Below, piece after piece: positions 46,180 through 58,838 of a DNA stretch of 64,000 bases (position 1 is the first letter of the stretch; each line of letters begins with the position of its first letter). The position numbers were made by a program, and so were the translations under genes. This DNA is from Sipunculus nudus (Eukaryota > Annelida > Sipuncula > Golfingiida > Sipunculidae): assembly GCA_026874595.1 (NCBI GenBank), contig CM049310.1, forward strand, positions 76,439,056 to 76,503,055, read 5' to 3'. The notes beneath the pieces are model-generated. The model searched no databases and was not told where the DNA came from. It saw only the letters and a program-made list of their open reading frames with translations.

Positions 46180-48715
46180 TAGCTCAGCTGACTGAAAGTC
46201 ATCTGAGCTATAGCGATCACTCTTTGTCCGTCGTCCGTCTGTCCGTCTGTCCGTCCGTTAACCAGGCACAAATCGTAATCGCTGGACCTAGAACCTTGTA
46301 ACTTGGCATTCTGAGAGGTCCATGAAAAATCTCCTTGGAAACCAGAAATTAGGTCTCTGTTACCCATATCCTTCGAGCTATGGGGCCCCAAAGTACCCCC
46401 CAGAAAAGTCAAAAATTTCATACAAAAACATCAATATCTCATTAACTACATCACTGATGGTCATGATTTTTTTGCATACATATTGATCATGAGATGTTCC
46501 ATCAGTTCCTGCAGACTGGTGGCGCCACCTGTATTTTTCGATTTTTTATGATTTTTTTTCTCTATTTTTGAGACCTTTAAAAATGTGAACATCTGTTAAC
46601 AAGGCACAAATTGTAAAGACTGGACCTAGAATCTTCATTCTTGAGACATTGAGAGGTCAATGAAAAAAATGTCCATGGAAACCAGAAATTAGGTCTCTGT
46701 TACCCATATCCTTCGAGCTATGGGGCCCCGAAGTACCCCCCAGAATAGTAAAAAATTTCATACAAAAACTTCAATATCTCATTAACTAAATTACTGATTG
46801 TCATGATTTTTTGCATGGATATTGATCATGGAGTGTTTCATCAGTTCTGCAGACTGGTGGCGCCACCTGTATTTTTTCAATTTTTACGAATTTTTTTCTC
46901 TATTTTTGAGACCTCTGAAGATGCAGTCATCTTTTAACAGGGCACAAATCGTAACGACTGGACCTAGAATCTTCTTTCTTGACATGCAGAGAGGCCCATA
47001 AAAAGTCTCCTTGGAAACCTGAAATTAGGTCTCTGTTACCCATAACCTCTGAGCTATGGGGCTCCGAAGTACCCCCCAGAATAATGGAAAATTTGATACA
47101 AAAGTTCAAGTAACTGATCAACTATTGCATTGATCACCATGATTCTTTGCATTGATTTTGATCATGGGGTGTTTCATCAGTTTCTGCAGACTGGTGGTGC
47201 CACCTGTATTTTTTCGATTTTACGTGTTTTTTTCTCTATTTTTGAGACATTAAAAGATGCGGTCATCGGTTAACAGGGCACAAATCCTAATGACTGGATC
47301 TAGAATCGTCTCTCTTGACATGCAGGGAGGCCCATGAAAAGTCTCCTTGGAAACCTGAAACTAGGTCTCTGTTACCCATAACCTCTGAGCTATGGGGCTC
47401 AGAAGTACCCCCCAGAATAATGGAAAATTTGATACAAAAGCTCAAAAATCTGAACAACTTTTGCATTGATCACCATGATTCTTTGTATGGATATTGAACA
47501 TGGGATGTTTCATCAGTTTCTGCAGTCTGGTGGCGCCACCTGTATTTTTTCAATTTTTACGAATTATTTTCTCTATTTATGAGACCTTAAGATGGGGTCA
47601 TCTGTTAACAGGGCACAAATCGTAACGCCTGGACCTAAAATCTTCTCTCTTGACATGCAGGGAGGCCCATTAAAAGTCTCCTTAGAAACTTAGAAAAAGG
47701 TCTCTGTTACCCATTTTCTTCGAGCTATGGGGTTCCCAAGTACCCCCCAGAATGATGGAAAATTTGATGCAAAAGCTCAAGTATCTGAAAAACTATTGCA
47801 ATGATCACCATAATTCTTTGCACGGATATTGATCTTGGAATGTTTCATCAGTTTCTGCAGTCTGATGGCGCCACTGGTATTTTTTCGATTTTTACGAATT
47901 TTACAAGGCACAAATCGTAATGCCTAGACCTAGAATCTTCTGTCTTGACATGCAGAGAAGCCCATAAAAAGTTTCCTTGGAAACCTCAAATTAGGTCTCT
48001 GTTACCCATATTCTTCGAGCTATTGGGCTCAGAAGTACCCCCCAGAATAATGGAAAATTTGATACAAAAGCTTAAGTATCTGAACAACTAATGCCTTGAT
48101 CACCATGATTCTTAGCATTGATATTTATCATGGGATGTTTCATCAATTTCTGCAGTCTCATGGCGCCATCTGTATTTTTCTTCAATTTTTAGCTCAGCTG
48201 ACTGAAAGTCATCTGAGCTATAGCGATTACTCTTTGTCCGTCGTCCGTCTGTCCGTCTGTCCGTCCGTTAACCAGGCACAAATCGTAACCACTGGACCTA
48301 GAACCTTGTAACTTGGCATTCATAGAGGTCCATGAAAAATCTCCTTGGAAACTAGAAATTAGGTCTCTGTTACCCATATCCTTCCAGCTATGGGGCCCCA
48401 AAGTACCCCCCAGAAAAGTAAAAAATTTCATACAAAAACTTCAATATCTCATTAACTACATCACTGATGGTCATGATTTTTTGCATACATATTGATCATG
48501 AGATGTTCCATCAGTTCCTGCAGACTGGTGGCGCCACCTATATTTTTTTATTTTTTACGAATTTTTTTCTCTATTTTTGAGACCTTTTAAAATACAGACA
48601 CAAATTTGCCCTGTTGGTTAATCTGTTTGATGCTTCAGTTGAATGGGTATATACTACCATTCAGATGAAAAAATTTCCTTTTGCGAATCTCTTCCCAGTC
48701 AGCTGAGCGTCATGA
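46180..48715 (+). repeat. Tandem array of ~337-bp units with hairpin head
   Basis: The head TTAGCTCAGCTGACTGAAAG...TCATCTGAGCTATAGCGA forms a hairpin and occurs twice (46180 and 48188), each followed by CCGTC runs. Units repeat ACTGGTGGCGCCACCTGTAT, GGCACAAATCGTAA, GGACCTAGAATCTTC, AGGTCTCTGTTACCCATA and AAGTACCCCCCAGAA. GGTGGCGCCACC or variants fall at about 46518, 46856, 47194, 47529, 47866, 48162 and 48527. The right edge has CAGTCAGCTGAGCGTCATGA. Non-coding. Confidence 0.85.
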
Positions 48716-51098
48716 CCTATGGGTCACTTGTTAGTTTTAGGTAGCCTTACATTATTTTCTGAAGGAATAATCCTTTATTACAAAGATTTGCAACATACAG
48801 GCTATGAAATGCTTTCTGACATGCACGTTTACTTGCTTCATTATGATATTTTGCGCTTTGATTGCCTATATATGAATGAAGATATCTCATGTTGTATGTC
48901 ATGAATATACCATTAAGCCTTCTCACACTATGGACTTTCCCTCTTAATTGCACAAACAATTTTCCTGGGTTCAGTCGAAAAGTATATATGAACACATGAT
49001 TTATCATGTCTTCACACGATTACGGAATGCGATTATTGTCGTCTGCTGCTTTTGTCGGTGAAATTCCCAGGCTAAATGAAAAAACGAAAGTCAGTGCTGT
49101 CAGAATGGCGGCGGGTACTTTAAAGTTTTGAAGAAAAAAATAATCGAACAGGTCCTTGAAATAATCGACTATCAATCATTCATCCTGAGTTTTTGTCCTA
49201 CAAACATCGATTTAACCATCGATCTCTGGCACTATTAAACGCTATGTATATTTATATATTAGTTCTTTAACGGATCTGTGTATACCTAAAACATGACAGA
49301 CACAAATAAGTAGTCCACATAAAGCAGCTGTTACATTTTTATGCTGTTGTATTGGCACTAGTGTCTGATTCTGCGCAGCTCTGTGATGACACAACACAAT
49401 ACAAGTTTTTCTTAAACAAAAGCACAATAATTTTGATGACGTCATCAACGGCTCAGATGTCTCTAAGACACCCTCCCGCCAGAGGTCATTTCAATTCCAA
49501 AACAAATGTCTTCAGTTTGGGGACTGTGGTACGGTCGGGACTACTTGTCTCAACTGTCAAAACTTTAAAATCAAAATTTATTACATTTCTGTTTATATTT
49601 CACTTGCTCATGCTTACAAATATTACTCATTCCGTAAGGTCCTTACCACAAAACACAGATGTTTATATTTAATTAGCCTTGAAACAATGCTTATCCACTA
49701 CACGTATACGGATTACATTGTCTTCTTTACTACATTTATACCTACGCCGCTGGTGTATTTAGAAACCCTTTTATTCTGACTCCAACAATCCCTAAACAGC
49801 ATAGACGTACTCTTGTGAGTCCGAGTCTGCGCATTGTTGAGGACAGGCTGGTGTCTCTAATTAAAACCTGTGTACGCGGTAGGACATTGATTAGTGATTG
49901 TTAAGGCATTTGGCTCCGGAAACCTCCTTAGAACCTCAGAGATCCGCTCCTATTGTATCCCGTTTATGTGAAAACCGGAACCCCAGAAGGCATTAAAGCT
50001 ATAGATAACATCCGCACCAACCAGACGAACTCACAATAGTTTGTTGGAGTCATTATCTTTTGATACCTAAGGAGAGGGTGGGGAGACTGTAGGTTTTCTT
50101 TCTCAGCAAGCTACTATAATTAACATGAAATGAGACACGTGTTTTTTTTAACCAAAGTTCTCACGCTGATATCTATACATAATACTCCATATTAATAAAC
50201 AGTAAACTATCAAAACAGTCATCTGGTTATATTCCCTACTAGTATATGCAATATAATACCTAAGCCACATTTCTCCGGTGACAAGCATTTTCTTTCATTA
50301 TCAGAGCAGATGAAAACAGATATAGTAGTATAATCTGGTCAACAAAAAAATCAGCATTTTATGTATGGTACGAGACGTTTTTGTGAAAGACATGATATAG
50401 CAGAGAGGCTCTCAAGCAGACTCCACACAGTGGGATTACGCCCCCAATATTTTCTAGTATTTGCCACGATAGTCGAAGGGAAAATTAATTGGTATCATTC
50501 CCGGAATACTTTCAGAGGTGCTGTATATAGAAATAAGTCTCACGTATAAAGGTCACGAGAAACGAAGAATAGAAAACAATGTCATCACGATGTCATGAAC
50601 ATGCGTGCTTTTAGCCGCCCACTCGTTCTTTGTTCTTCGGTTCATATTGCTGAAATTTCCTTAGATCCACTCTAGTGCCTAAATGGCAGGTGATGACTTC
50701 TGGATTATTCTTAACCCCGTTCATATGAAACTGGAACCCCAGAGGGCATAAAAGCCAACATTTTGCTTTTCGTACGGTAACATTCATTCCCATTCAATAG
50801 AAATAACCATCTAGAAGTCATGGACCGCTCCTTAGAAAAACCTCGGCATAACATTGCCTCCTACCCAGTTTCCAGAGTCATCGGCCTTAATCTCTAAGAA
50901 CATGCGAGATGGCAATCCACAGGAGTAAGGAAAGAGCCTTCTCAAAAACAATACCAATCCCTTCAAAACACATGCCTAAAAGAAGGTCCCCGCTCTAATT
51001 CACCTACTGGCTAACTATACACTACAATTTTTATCAGGATCTATTAACCTAACTATGGTATTTCTGCTGGTTTTGTTACTTTTGCCCTAAGCTGGTAT
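48716..51098. other. Intergenic spacer
   Basis: No gene recognised. Two short related stretches (GGAACCCCAGAAGGCATTAA at 49978 and GGAACCCCAGAGGGCATAAA at about 50733) indicate one local duplicated fragment. Confidence 0.45.
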
Positions 51099-51425
51099 CG
51101 TTGCCTCTGATAGGAGGGTATGCTTTATCCCCATTCGTGTGTGTTTGTTCAAAACATAACGCACGCGAATCTGAACGGAATCTCATTAAATTTTCAGTGC
51201 ATTTCGGGGATGGAACAATAAAGAATCGATTAGACTTTGGTGTGGATCCTGCACATGATCCGGATTCAGGAACGTCAATATTTACAAATGTCGAGTCACT
51301 TTTGCATGTATGAACCTGGGAATATTCAACGAATAAGTGAATGCAATCACGGTTGTGGAAGTATCGCGCAATATCGTCCCCCAAAAGGCGGATACTTGAA
51401 TTCCTTAAGTTAGAATGCATATTTC
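51099..51425 (+). repeat. Dispersed repeat family R1, copy 4
   Basis: GTTGCCTCTGATAGGAGGGT through TTTGGTGTGGATCC to ACGAATAAGTGAATGCAA, in the order of the copy at 9905-10255. Confidence 0.7.
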
Positions 51426-51639
51426 TGGTTTAAACTGAACCCATTCTTGTCGACAAGATACGATTGACGTAACGAGACTCCTGTACTTTCATCGATGACC
51501 CGAGTGTGAAATACTAGTCAGGGATGTATCTTATGTTACTTTATGTAAGTGTATGAACTAAGGGTTCCGCTTATTTTTAACCTGAGATGTTTTTGAATCG
51601 GATCCGTTTACTCTTCTTCACACTAAAGGGCTTTCAACA

Positions 51640-53025
51640 TAGCGTATGGTAATATTTTTGCCAGTCCCATCTACAATCCATAAGATATTGTTTTTTCCTG
51701 ACTGGTTTGTCTGAGTCATCTGCTCTGGCCTTGGTTATTGCCATTTGTTTCCTATTTTCTGTTGATCTGTTCTTATGATTTTTGAGTGTAGGTTTCCTAG
51801 TTATCTGTAGTATGTTCATATGGTTTTTGGAGTGTAGGTTTCAAAAGTTATCATTGGTCTGTTCTTAAGGTTTTTTGAGTGTAGGTTCTTGAGCTTTTTG
51901 TAGTGTAGGTTTCCTAGTTGTCATTGATCTGTGCTTAAGGTTTTTGGAGTGCAGGTTTCCTTAGTTATCATTGATCTTTTCCAAGTTTTTTTTTTTTCAA
52001 TATAGGATTCTTAGTTGCCATTGGTCTGTTCTAAAGATTTTTGGAGTGTAGATTTCTAAGTTATCATTGGTCTAATCTAAAGGGTTTTTGGAGTTCGGGT
52101 TTCCTTAGTTATCATTGGTCTGTTCTTAAGGTTTTTGAGTGTAGGTTTCCTCAGTTATCATTGGTCTGTTCTTAAGGTTTTTTTAGAGTGTAGGTTTCCT
52201 CATTATCATTCGTCTGTTCTTAAGGTTTTTGGAGTGTAGGTTTACTCAGTTATCATTGGTCTTTTCTTAAGGTTTTGGAGTGTAGGTTTCCACAGTTATC
52301 ATTGGTCTGTTCTTAATGTTTTTGGAGTGTAGTTTTCCTAGTTGTCATTCACCTGTTCTTAAGGTTTAATGAATGAAGAATTCCTAGTTGCCATCGGTTT
52401 GCTTTTACTTTTTTTCGAGTATAGGATTCCTAGTTGCCGTTTGTCTCTGCTTAAGGTTTTTCGATTGTAGGTTTCCTAGTTGCCATAGGTCTACCTTTAA
52501 GGTTTTTCGATTGTAGGATTCTTTGTTGCCATTGGTTTCTTCTAAAGGGTTTTCGAGTGTAGGTTTATTTGTTGCCATTGGTCTGTTCTTAAGGTTTTTC
52601 GAGTCTAGGATTCCTTGTTGCCGTTGTTCCCTTCTTAAGGTTTTTCGAGTGAAGGTTTCCAAGTTGCCATTGGTTTGTTCTCAAGTTTTTTCGAGTAAAG
52701 GAATCGTTGATACCATTGGTCTGTTCTTAAGGTTTTGGATCGAGGTTTTCCCAGTTATCTTTGGTCTTTTCTTAATGTTTGTGGAGTGTAGTTTTCCTAG
52801 TTGTCATTCATCTGTTCCTAAGGTTTAATTAATGTAGAATCCCAAGTTGCCATTGGTTTGTTCTTACGGTTTTCGAGTATAGGATTCCATGTTGCCGTTG
52901 GTTTCTTCTTAAGGTTTTTCGATTGTTGGTTTATTAGTTGTCATTTGTCTGTTCTGAAGGTTTTTCGAGTGTAGGTTTCCTAGTTGCCATTGGTCTGTTC
53001 TTAAGGTTTTTGGAGTGTAGGTTCA
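51640..53025 (+). repeat. Minisatellite, ~46-bp units, roughly 28 copies
   Basis: Units contain TTCTTAAGGTTTTTGGAGTG, TAGGTTTCCTAGTT and TCATTGGTCTG with 5-20% variation. Two sub-variants (GGAGTGTAGG and CGAGTGTAGG) are partly grouped. ORFs across it are translation artefacts. Confidence 0.92.
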
Positions 53026-54195
53026 GACCGTCATCTTGTAGATTATCCAAAGCGTCAAGGAAGGATAATCCTTTCTTCATCACAAAACTTCGTCGTTTTT
53101 ACTGGTTTTTGTTGTCGTTTTGTGAAGTGAGTGGATTAATTTGCATTTCCCATCTGAATTATTCGTTTTCGCTTGATTAAGAGTCTCCGTCGATAAACCA
53201 AGATATTTCTTGAGTTAGGAATTACAGTCCAAATATGTGTATGTCACATTATTGAAGTTCATCAGGCGACCGAAGAAGTCTTAGTAGTTCCATTGTTCAC
53301 ACCTTGCAGACACAAATAATACACTTTAGCAGTTTTTTCTCTCAGGGAAATAACCGTTAACCTTAAGAAGTTCTTATGTATGGTTTATCTAGCCGAGCCC
53401 TTATGGAATCTCAAACTTTCTTGTAACGTCACAATGACCTTAAACTTGAATCACCTGAGGAGCAAAAACAGAAGTATGAGTACCTATAAAGTCATAGCCT
53501 TTCATTGTTATGAAAATATCATTTTGCATTTGTTTCTGACATTGAAATTGCCTTGTGTTCACATATAACCCTATCAGCTTGAAACGCTTGGCCGAAACTG
53601 GCTCAACAGGTCAGGTCTCCAGAATTTTCACCAATAGTTATATTAATATAAACTGATCAATTTTTTTTCACCTTATAAAAAGGCTAAATGTTTCGGTGAT
53701 TGGTTATACTTGAAATCTGACTTGAAATCTGCTATACATCTTGTTCTTGGGTATATTCGTATTTTGCATATGAATATTAGCACCATCTATTTTAGTCATT
53801 TAAATGTAAGTCAGTTAAGGTATCATTATTGTTTGAATCTGCTATGTCAAAAGTATATTCAAAAGTGTTTTAAATCAATATATATAAAACCCCAGAAAGT
53901 ATACATTATTATAAACCTGGTACCCCGAATTTTCTTATGGTATACATATTTTTTAACTTTTCATTTATTTTTACATGATTTTGTAACAGTAAAAATTTTT
54001 TAAAAGGTTCATCATTTTAAGCCCCAAGTAACAATAAGCCGCTTTTTAATAAACTCTCATTAATCTACATCAGAATATCTTAAAAACTATTTTTTTTTGT
54101 TTCTATCCGCTCTTAAACTGAAATTTTAAATTTTTATTCAATAATTACCGCCACCATTATTAATGCATTGGTAAACTAATCTATGTACACTGGCA
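53026..54195. other. Intergenic spacer
   Basis: AT-rich, no gene or repeat family recognised. Confidence 0.5.
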
Positions 54196-54295
54196 GAACT
54201 CGGCATTACGGTTGTGACACACGCTTCTTCTCATTTTAATATCCTGGTACGAGGCCTGGTAACAACCGAACCTGTGGGTCAGCCCCCAAAAATTA
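54196..54295 (-). repeat. Truncated SINE body fragment
   Basis: CACACGCTTCTTCTCATTTT and ATCCTGGTACGAGGCCTGGT match the body of the SINE at 54726-55113. The tRNA-like head is missing. Confidence 0.55.
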
Positions 54296-54651
54296 TAATT
54301 TCTGCCTGTGGTCTCCACGCTGTATATATATTTAACTTTCTATAATGCATATGACATATTTGCACTTGGGTGTTTTTTCCTTTATGACGTGAAAACTACT
54401 CTTCACACGTTCTTCACACGAGATATTTTCAATGAATTGACAAGAGCTAGGTTGACAGCAAAGCCATAAGCAACAGGTACATATCCGCACAAATTTCTCA
54501 AATATCTGGTTCAACCGATGTTTAGCCAAATAAATTTCACTGAGCGCTTCACAGCGGTCTGTCTATTATCGACTAAGATATCAAAACGTATTTTATCAAT
54601 GAACTTTCTGCAGTCATCGTCAGTGCTTAAAACAACCACCTTTCCGCGAGC

Positions 54652-54725
54652 GACAGCCTGCCACCCCCAACGTCGATTTTTGATGAACTGAAGGCCCGTC
54701 AGTTTATTTCAGAAGCCTGAATGCC
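54652..54725 (+). repeat. Dispersed repeat family R3, copy 2 (left part)
   Basis: Matches 37640-37715 and continues at 55131 after the SINE insertion. The last 17 bases are the SINE target duplication. Confidence 0.75.
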
Positions 54726-55113
54726 TTTTTTTTAAATATTTTTTTGTTGGAGGTAACCGCCTCCATTTTTTTAATGCTACCTTAACTAAGTATATGTTCA
54801 TCTGCAGATTTCTATTCCGGTTTCGGACTACGTGACAGGGCAGTATCACACGCTTCCTCTCATTTTATATCCTGGCGTTAACCAGGCCCGGTGACTACTG
54901 CACCTGCGGGCCCTGGGTTGGTAATCATACCACCGAGGACCCCCGAAAGGCGCACTCGTTTGTGAGTGAAACACGGTCGTTGGGCACGACCTTCCCATTA
55001 AGCCTGCAGAGCGCTCACCCTGGTTTGGGGCCGACCGTGAAAAACCTCACCGCCTCGGCTGAGATTCGAACTCACGAGAGTCCTGCGCTCTACCCCTGAG
55101 CCGCAGACGCCGG
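54726..55113 (-). mobile_element. tRNA-derived SINE with exact 17-bp target duplication
   Basis: Read on the minus strand, the head (55113 downward) resembles a tRNA gene: an A-box like GGCTCAGGGGTAGAGC (55088-55102) and a B-box GTTCGAATC (55063-55071). An unrelated body follows and an A-rich tail ends at 54726. Both sides carry TCAGAAGCCTGAATGCC (54709-54725, 55114-55130). About 388 bp. It inserted into repeat family R3, whose uninterrupted version is at 37640. Confidence 0.88.
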
Positions 55114-55130
55114 TCAGAAGCCTGAATGCC

Positions 55131-56080
55131 ATGTTGTCATGGCTATACCCTTCCGCCAGAGGTCGTTTCCCTTCAAAGGAACCTCTCCCGGTTAGGCCAT
55201 GTGGAACGGCTGGAACTTAAGTCTAAAATAAAACATTTGAAGGAAATATTTTCTGTTCTGACATTTTTGTTTGTGTCATATTGTTGTCCTGTTTAGAGAG
55301 ATTGTAATATAACATCAATTTTCTATGAAAGTTTCTGAGGTCTTCTATTTAAATTTTATTTATGTGCTTTATACATAAACATATGCATCTGTAATTTTAA
55401 AGAAAAGAGTAATGAAAAAAAAAAAACATTTTAGTTACATTTTATGCCATTCATTTGCAGTACCTTTTTTAAGTAAAAAGAATATCAATACTGACAAACA
55501 CTTTAATACTTTCAACCTTAGTTGTCCTGATACCAAGTTCATTTTCTTTGCAAGCAAAACCTCACGAGTAGCAGCATTGGGTGTATTGAAATTTGATTAC
55601 TTGCAGTTTACAACCATTTCCAGTTGATCTAATATGTAAATCATAAATTAAGATCAATAGCGTAAAAGAAAGAGCACTGTCGAAAACTTATGAATGCTTT
55701 CTGGCATGAGGTTAGTCTTGGTGACTGACAAGCGCTTTGACAGCTACCGGTGGGCGTAGACTAAGATAATAATTTGTACAAACTTATTGCGAGGACATTT
55801 GATTATGTCAGTAATATGTCTTGAACGTAATTTTGCATGCAACATCAGTTGACTCGCACTAGTTCTGGGACTGTCTCTGTGTCAAATGCAGGTGTTACAA
55901 GGTACTGGGTGTTGGCAATGTGTGTTGACATCGAAATGTCCGTTGTCAGGGATAGTGAGTTGTCCGCTTTACTGAGTTTACGCTAAACATAAAATAAAGG
56001 TAAATTTAAAGGGACTGTAAATCAGTGTCCGCATTAGTGAGTTGTCCGTCTTACTGAGTTATCCACAGATAGGAGTTTCA
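55131..56080. other. Intergenic spacer
   Basis: The first ~20 bases finish repeat R3; the rest is AT-rich with no recognised feature. Confidence 0.5.

Positions 56081-56083
<3 letters not shown>

Positions 56084-56149
<66 letters not shown>
56084..56149. repeat. (TA)n microsatellite
   Basis: More than 30 uninterrupted TA units. Confidence 0.95.
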
Positions 56150-56153
<4 letters not shown>

Positions 56154-56934
56154 GTATTGTTCACATAGCGTGAATTCAATACATCGCGGTGATAGTGCTC
56201 TACTGTATGGGAGCGTTTATAAATAACTAAAGTACGGTTAGTTTGACTTCATCAGTTTGTGCTATCAGTCATATCTCAGCCATACTTTCATCTGTTAAAG
56301 CCGTTCAGCTAACACATTATCTGTCACACAATTTGGCAATTTACCAAATTAGCACAACTTGATATAATATACTAATTTAATGCATATTTAATATAGCTTT
56401 TACAAATACATGATCATTCAATAACTTACATGCAATAAAAACAGTTATTCCGAATTGCATAATGAAGTAATCACCCTGTCCGATAAAAGTCACCAAAAGC
56501 ATTAACTTCTCACGAGGTTCTTTGTCTTTTTTGATCACTTCACTTTAGCGTATAAAATTTCGCGATACCTATATATATAATTCACTACTTTATAGTTCTT
56601 CTCTTCTTTCGATGTTCTTTCACATATTTCTTCAATGCAATCAGTCTTATATTAATATGTTAGCGCTTACGAAACAGATCATTTCTGGTCATTTACTTTA
56701 TCTTTTTGTGACTTTCGTGGCTCCGGAGCTCAGATGGTAGATGCCCGTTTGCACATCATTTCAGCTCATCTTATATAGACTTGTCACTCATGATTGTCTT
56801 TGTTTAGGTATTTCAAATCATGTGTGTTCACTTGTGATTTTTCTTCTTGTAAAACAGAATTTTCTTTTTTTTTAATCCATTGGCATGAGAGTTTTAACCG
56901 GTCATGGACACAACTTTAGTTGCCTGGAACTTAT
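56150..56934. other. Intergenic spacer
   Basis: No gene recognised. A tRNA A-box-like phrase GGAGCTCAGATGGTAGATGC lies at about 56727, without a matching B-box. Confidence 0.4.
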
Positions 56935-57182
56935 TGTTTCAACACTAATCAACTGTATGGTCAGCCCTCCAGGACATACAAGGCACGTGTACAGCCTTGT
57001 GCAATAATACAGTAAATGCCATTACCCTTGTCTTAAATTTGCTCCTGAAACGACTGGAAGTGTAGCTTCTTTAGTTGTCGCCTGACTGTAGCAGCTTATT
57101 TTATGTGATTCCCAGTTATTCAGTTTTAATATAGCAATAATTAATATTCAACACAATCTTGTTCAAACATTAAAATAAAACT
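56935..57182. repeat. Direct repeat flanking the Gypsy relic, left copy
   Basis: About 250 bp matching 58186-58412 in the same orientation: TGTTTCA(A/G)CACT, TTACCCTTGTCTT, GAAGTGTAGCTTCTT, and a shared tail ATTCAACACAATCTTGTTCA through AAAATAAAAC. They may be LTRs or an unrelated duplicated block. Confidence 0.75.
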
Positions 57183-57372
57183 TTATATATTGTTACACGT
57201 CCTGCCTTCAAGAAAACAAAAATCTGACTTTAGACAGATTTTAGTTTGTCTTCATAGAATTATTTAAAATTTATTATACAGTACACTAGCACCATAACAT
57301 TAAGAAGTGTAAGGCCTACTTCCTAGTACTTAACCTCTGACATTCCATGCACAGACTATTATTCCATTAAAC

Positions 57373-57960
57373 TTGTCCTGCATCTCTCAGTTCTTCAAAT
57401 GCAGGTATGGGTTTCAAAGGTGTTCTCAGCACATGCGTGTTTGGTTAACCTACAAGCTAACATGTGTGACATGTTTTACAGTGTTTTGCTGCATCACGTT
57501 TAACCCCAGGCCAGAAGAGTGCTGACATATCCTGTCCAGTGTCTTTCTTACCCCAAAATGACCTGCCATGGGCAATTCATGTGCCAGCCTAAGTATCTCA
57601 TGTCTGTATTCAGGAGGCGCAACCACCTGGATAATTACTCTCCAGTCATTCCCTGCGGTGACCTCGGGTGGCCTTCATTTTCTCATTAAAATTCCTGACT
57701 CATTTAAGTAAAATACAGGTACTTCATCTACCTCATCTTCCGTAAGAGCCTTATCCATTAGATCTCGGATCTCAGGATCTAAACTTTGACCTTTCATTAA
57801 CTGTTCTCTACTGAATTTCACCACACTGCAATTATCTTGCCTTTCTGGTAGCTGTCTTACTGTTATTTCCTCCTTCTCCTGTAGCTTAGTTTTTTTTTGT
57901 TTTTTTTTTTACTTCTTTTTCATCTGATTCATAAAACAGACCCCTCAATACTTCACCTTC
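57373..57960 (-). pseudogene. Broken Gypsy/Ty3-type pol fragment (integrase zinc-binding region)
   Basis: On the minus strand the translation shows the linker before integrase and then the HHCC zinc-binding region: LRLAHELPMAGHFGV with KTLDRI, then WPG and CKTCHTC in a shifted frame, then PLKPIPAFEE. This order is that of Gypsy retrotransposon polyproteins. Visible damage: a TGA at 57675-57677, a frameshift around 57515-57530, a TAG at 57457-57459 and a TAA at 57445-57447. No catalytic core or reverse transcriptase was found. It extends upstream in degraded form to about 58196. It is a dead relic. Confidence 0.75.
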
Positions 57961-58185
57961 ATCCAATCATTTTTAACTCAATTTATCTGTATAGGGGTAT
58001 CTTTCTTCTCATCCACTAGGTCTTTCTTACATTTTGGCCCTTGTAACAGCACATACAGGAAATATATCCAATAATTCCTCATTGACAACTTATCCATACA
58101 GTTATCATCTGTTGCTGGGTTACATGACATGCATGCATTCACTTTAACTTTTTCACCAGCCAGATCATGGCCTTTTGTTTCCTTT

Positions 58186-58412
58186 TGTTTCAGCACTGAT
58201 CAGCTGTATTGTACAGCCTTGTCCAGTAATACTTCAGTACAATGACATTACCCTTGTCTTCAAGTTGCCCCTGGACCGACACGAAGTGTAGCTTCTTCAG
58301 TTAATTGTCCCCTGATTGTAGCAGCTTAATTTATGTGATTCCAAGTCATTCAGTTTTAATATTACAATAATTAATATTCAACACAATCTTGTTCAAACAT
58401 TAAAATAAAACT
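58186..58412. repeat. Direct repeat flanking the Gypsy relic, right copy
   Basis: Second copy of 56935-57182 in the same orientation, about 1.25 kb away. Confidence 0.75.
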
Positions 58413-58422
58413 CATTATTTGG

Positions 58423-58426
<4 letters not shown>

Positions 58427-58466
<40 letters not shown>

Positions 58467-58473
58467 ACATACA

Positions 58474-58502
<29 letters not shown>
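58427..58502. repeat. (TA)n and (ACAT)n compound microsatellite
   Basis: TA run to about 58462, then about eight ACAT units. Confidence 0.95.
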
Positions 58503-58504
<2 letters not shown>

Positions 58505-58764
58505 GTTACGCCCTAAATGTCATGAAACGGGCAACTGGTTTTCCAAGTTTATGAAATGGGCAAATCGGCTGCCAATGCACAAAATCGAAAATTTTCTGTT
58601 GGGTTCTGATTACGCTTTGTCATATTAGCCATATCAATATTGTCATTCATGCAAAAAAAATACTATTTTGCATCAGATAATAACAAAACACAACATAACA
58701 CACTTCATGTAAATTAATCACTGATAAATATAAAATATATTTCAATTACTATCACGTTTTGTAT

Positions 58765-58767
<3 letters not shown>

Positions 58768-58836
<69 letters not shown>

Positions 58837-58838
58837 TT
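58768..58838. repeat. (TA)n microsatellite with interruptions
   Basis: TA run interrupted by TTTATA and GTA. Confidence 0.9.

Noticed and set aside
46179-48495. ORFs sharing GDFSWTS-type peptides on the minus strand
   Set aside because: They are repeated translations of the 337-bp array; differing frames and stops show no coding constraint.
52405-53180. Several ORFs of 80-101 codons
   Set aside because: They run through the 46-bp minisatellite and are repeat translations.
55031-55113. A tRNA gene on the minus strand
   Set aside because: Promoter boxes are tRNA-like, but the sequence continues into a SINE body with A-rich tail and target duplication, so it is a SINE head.
56720-56760. tRNA-like A-box phrase
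   Set aside because: No B-box at the right distance and no cloverleaf; probably chance or a tiny SINE remnant.
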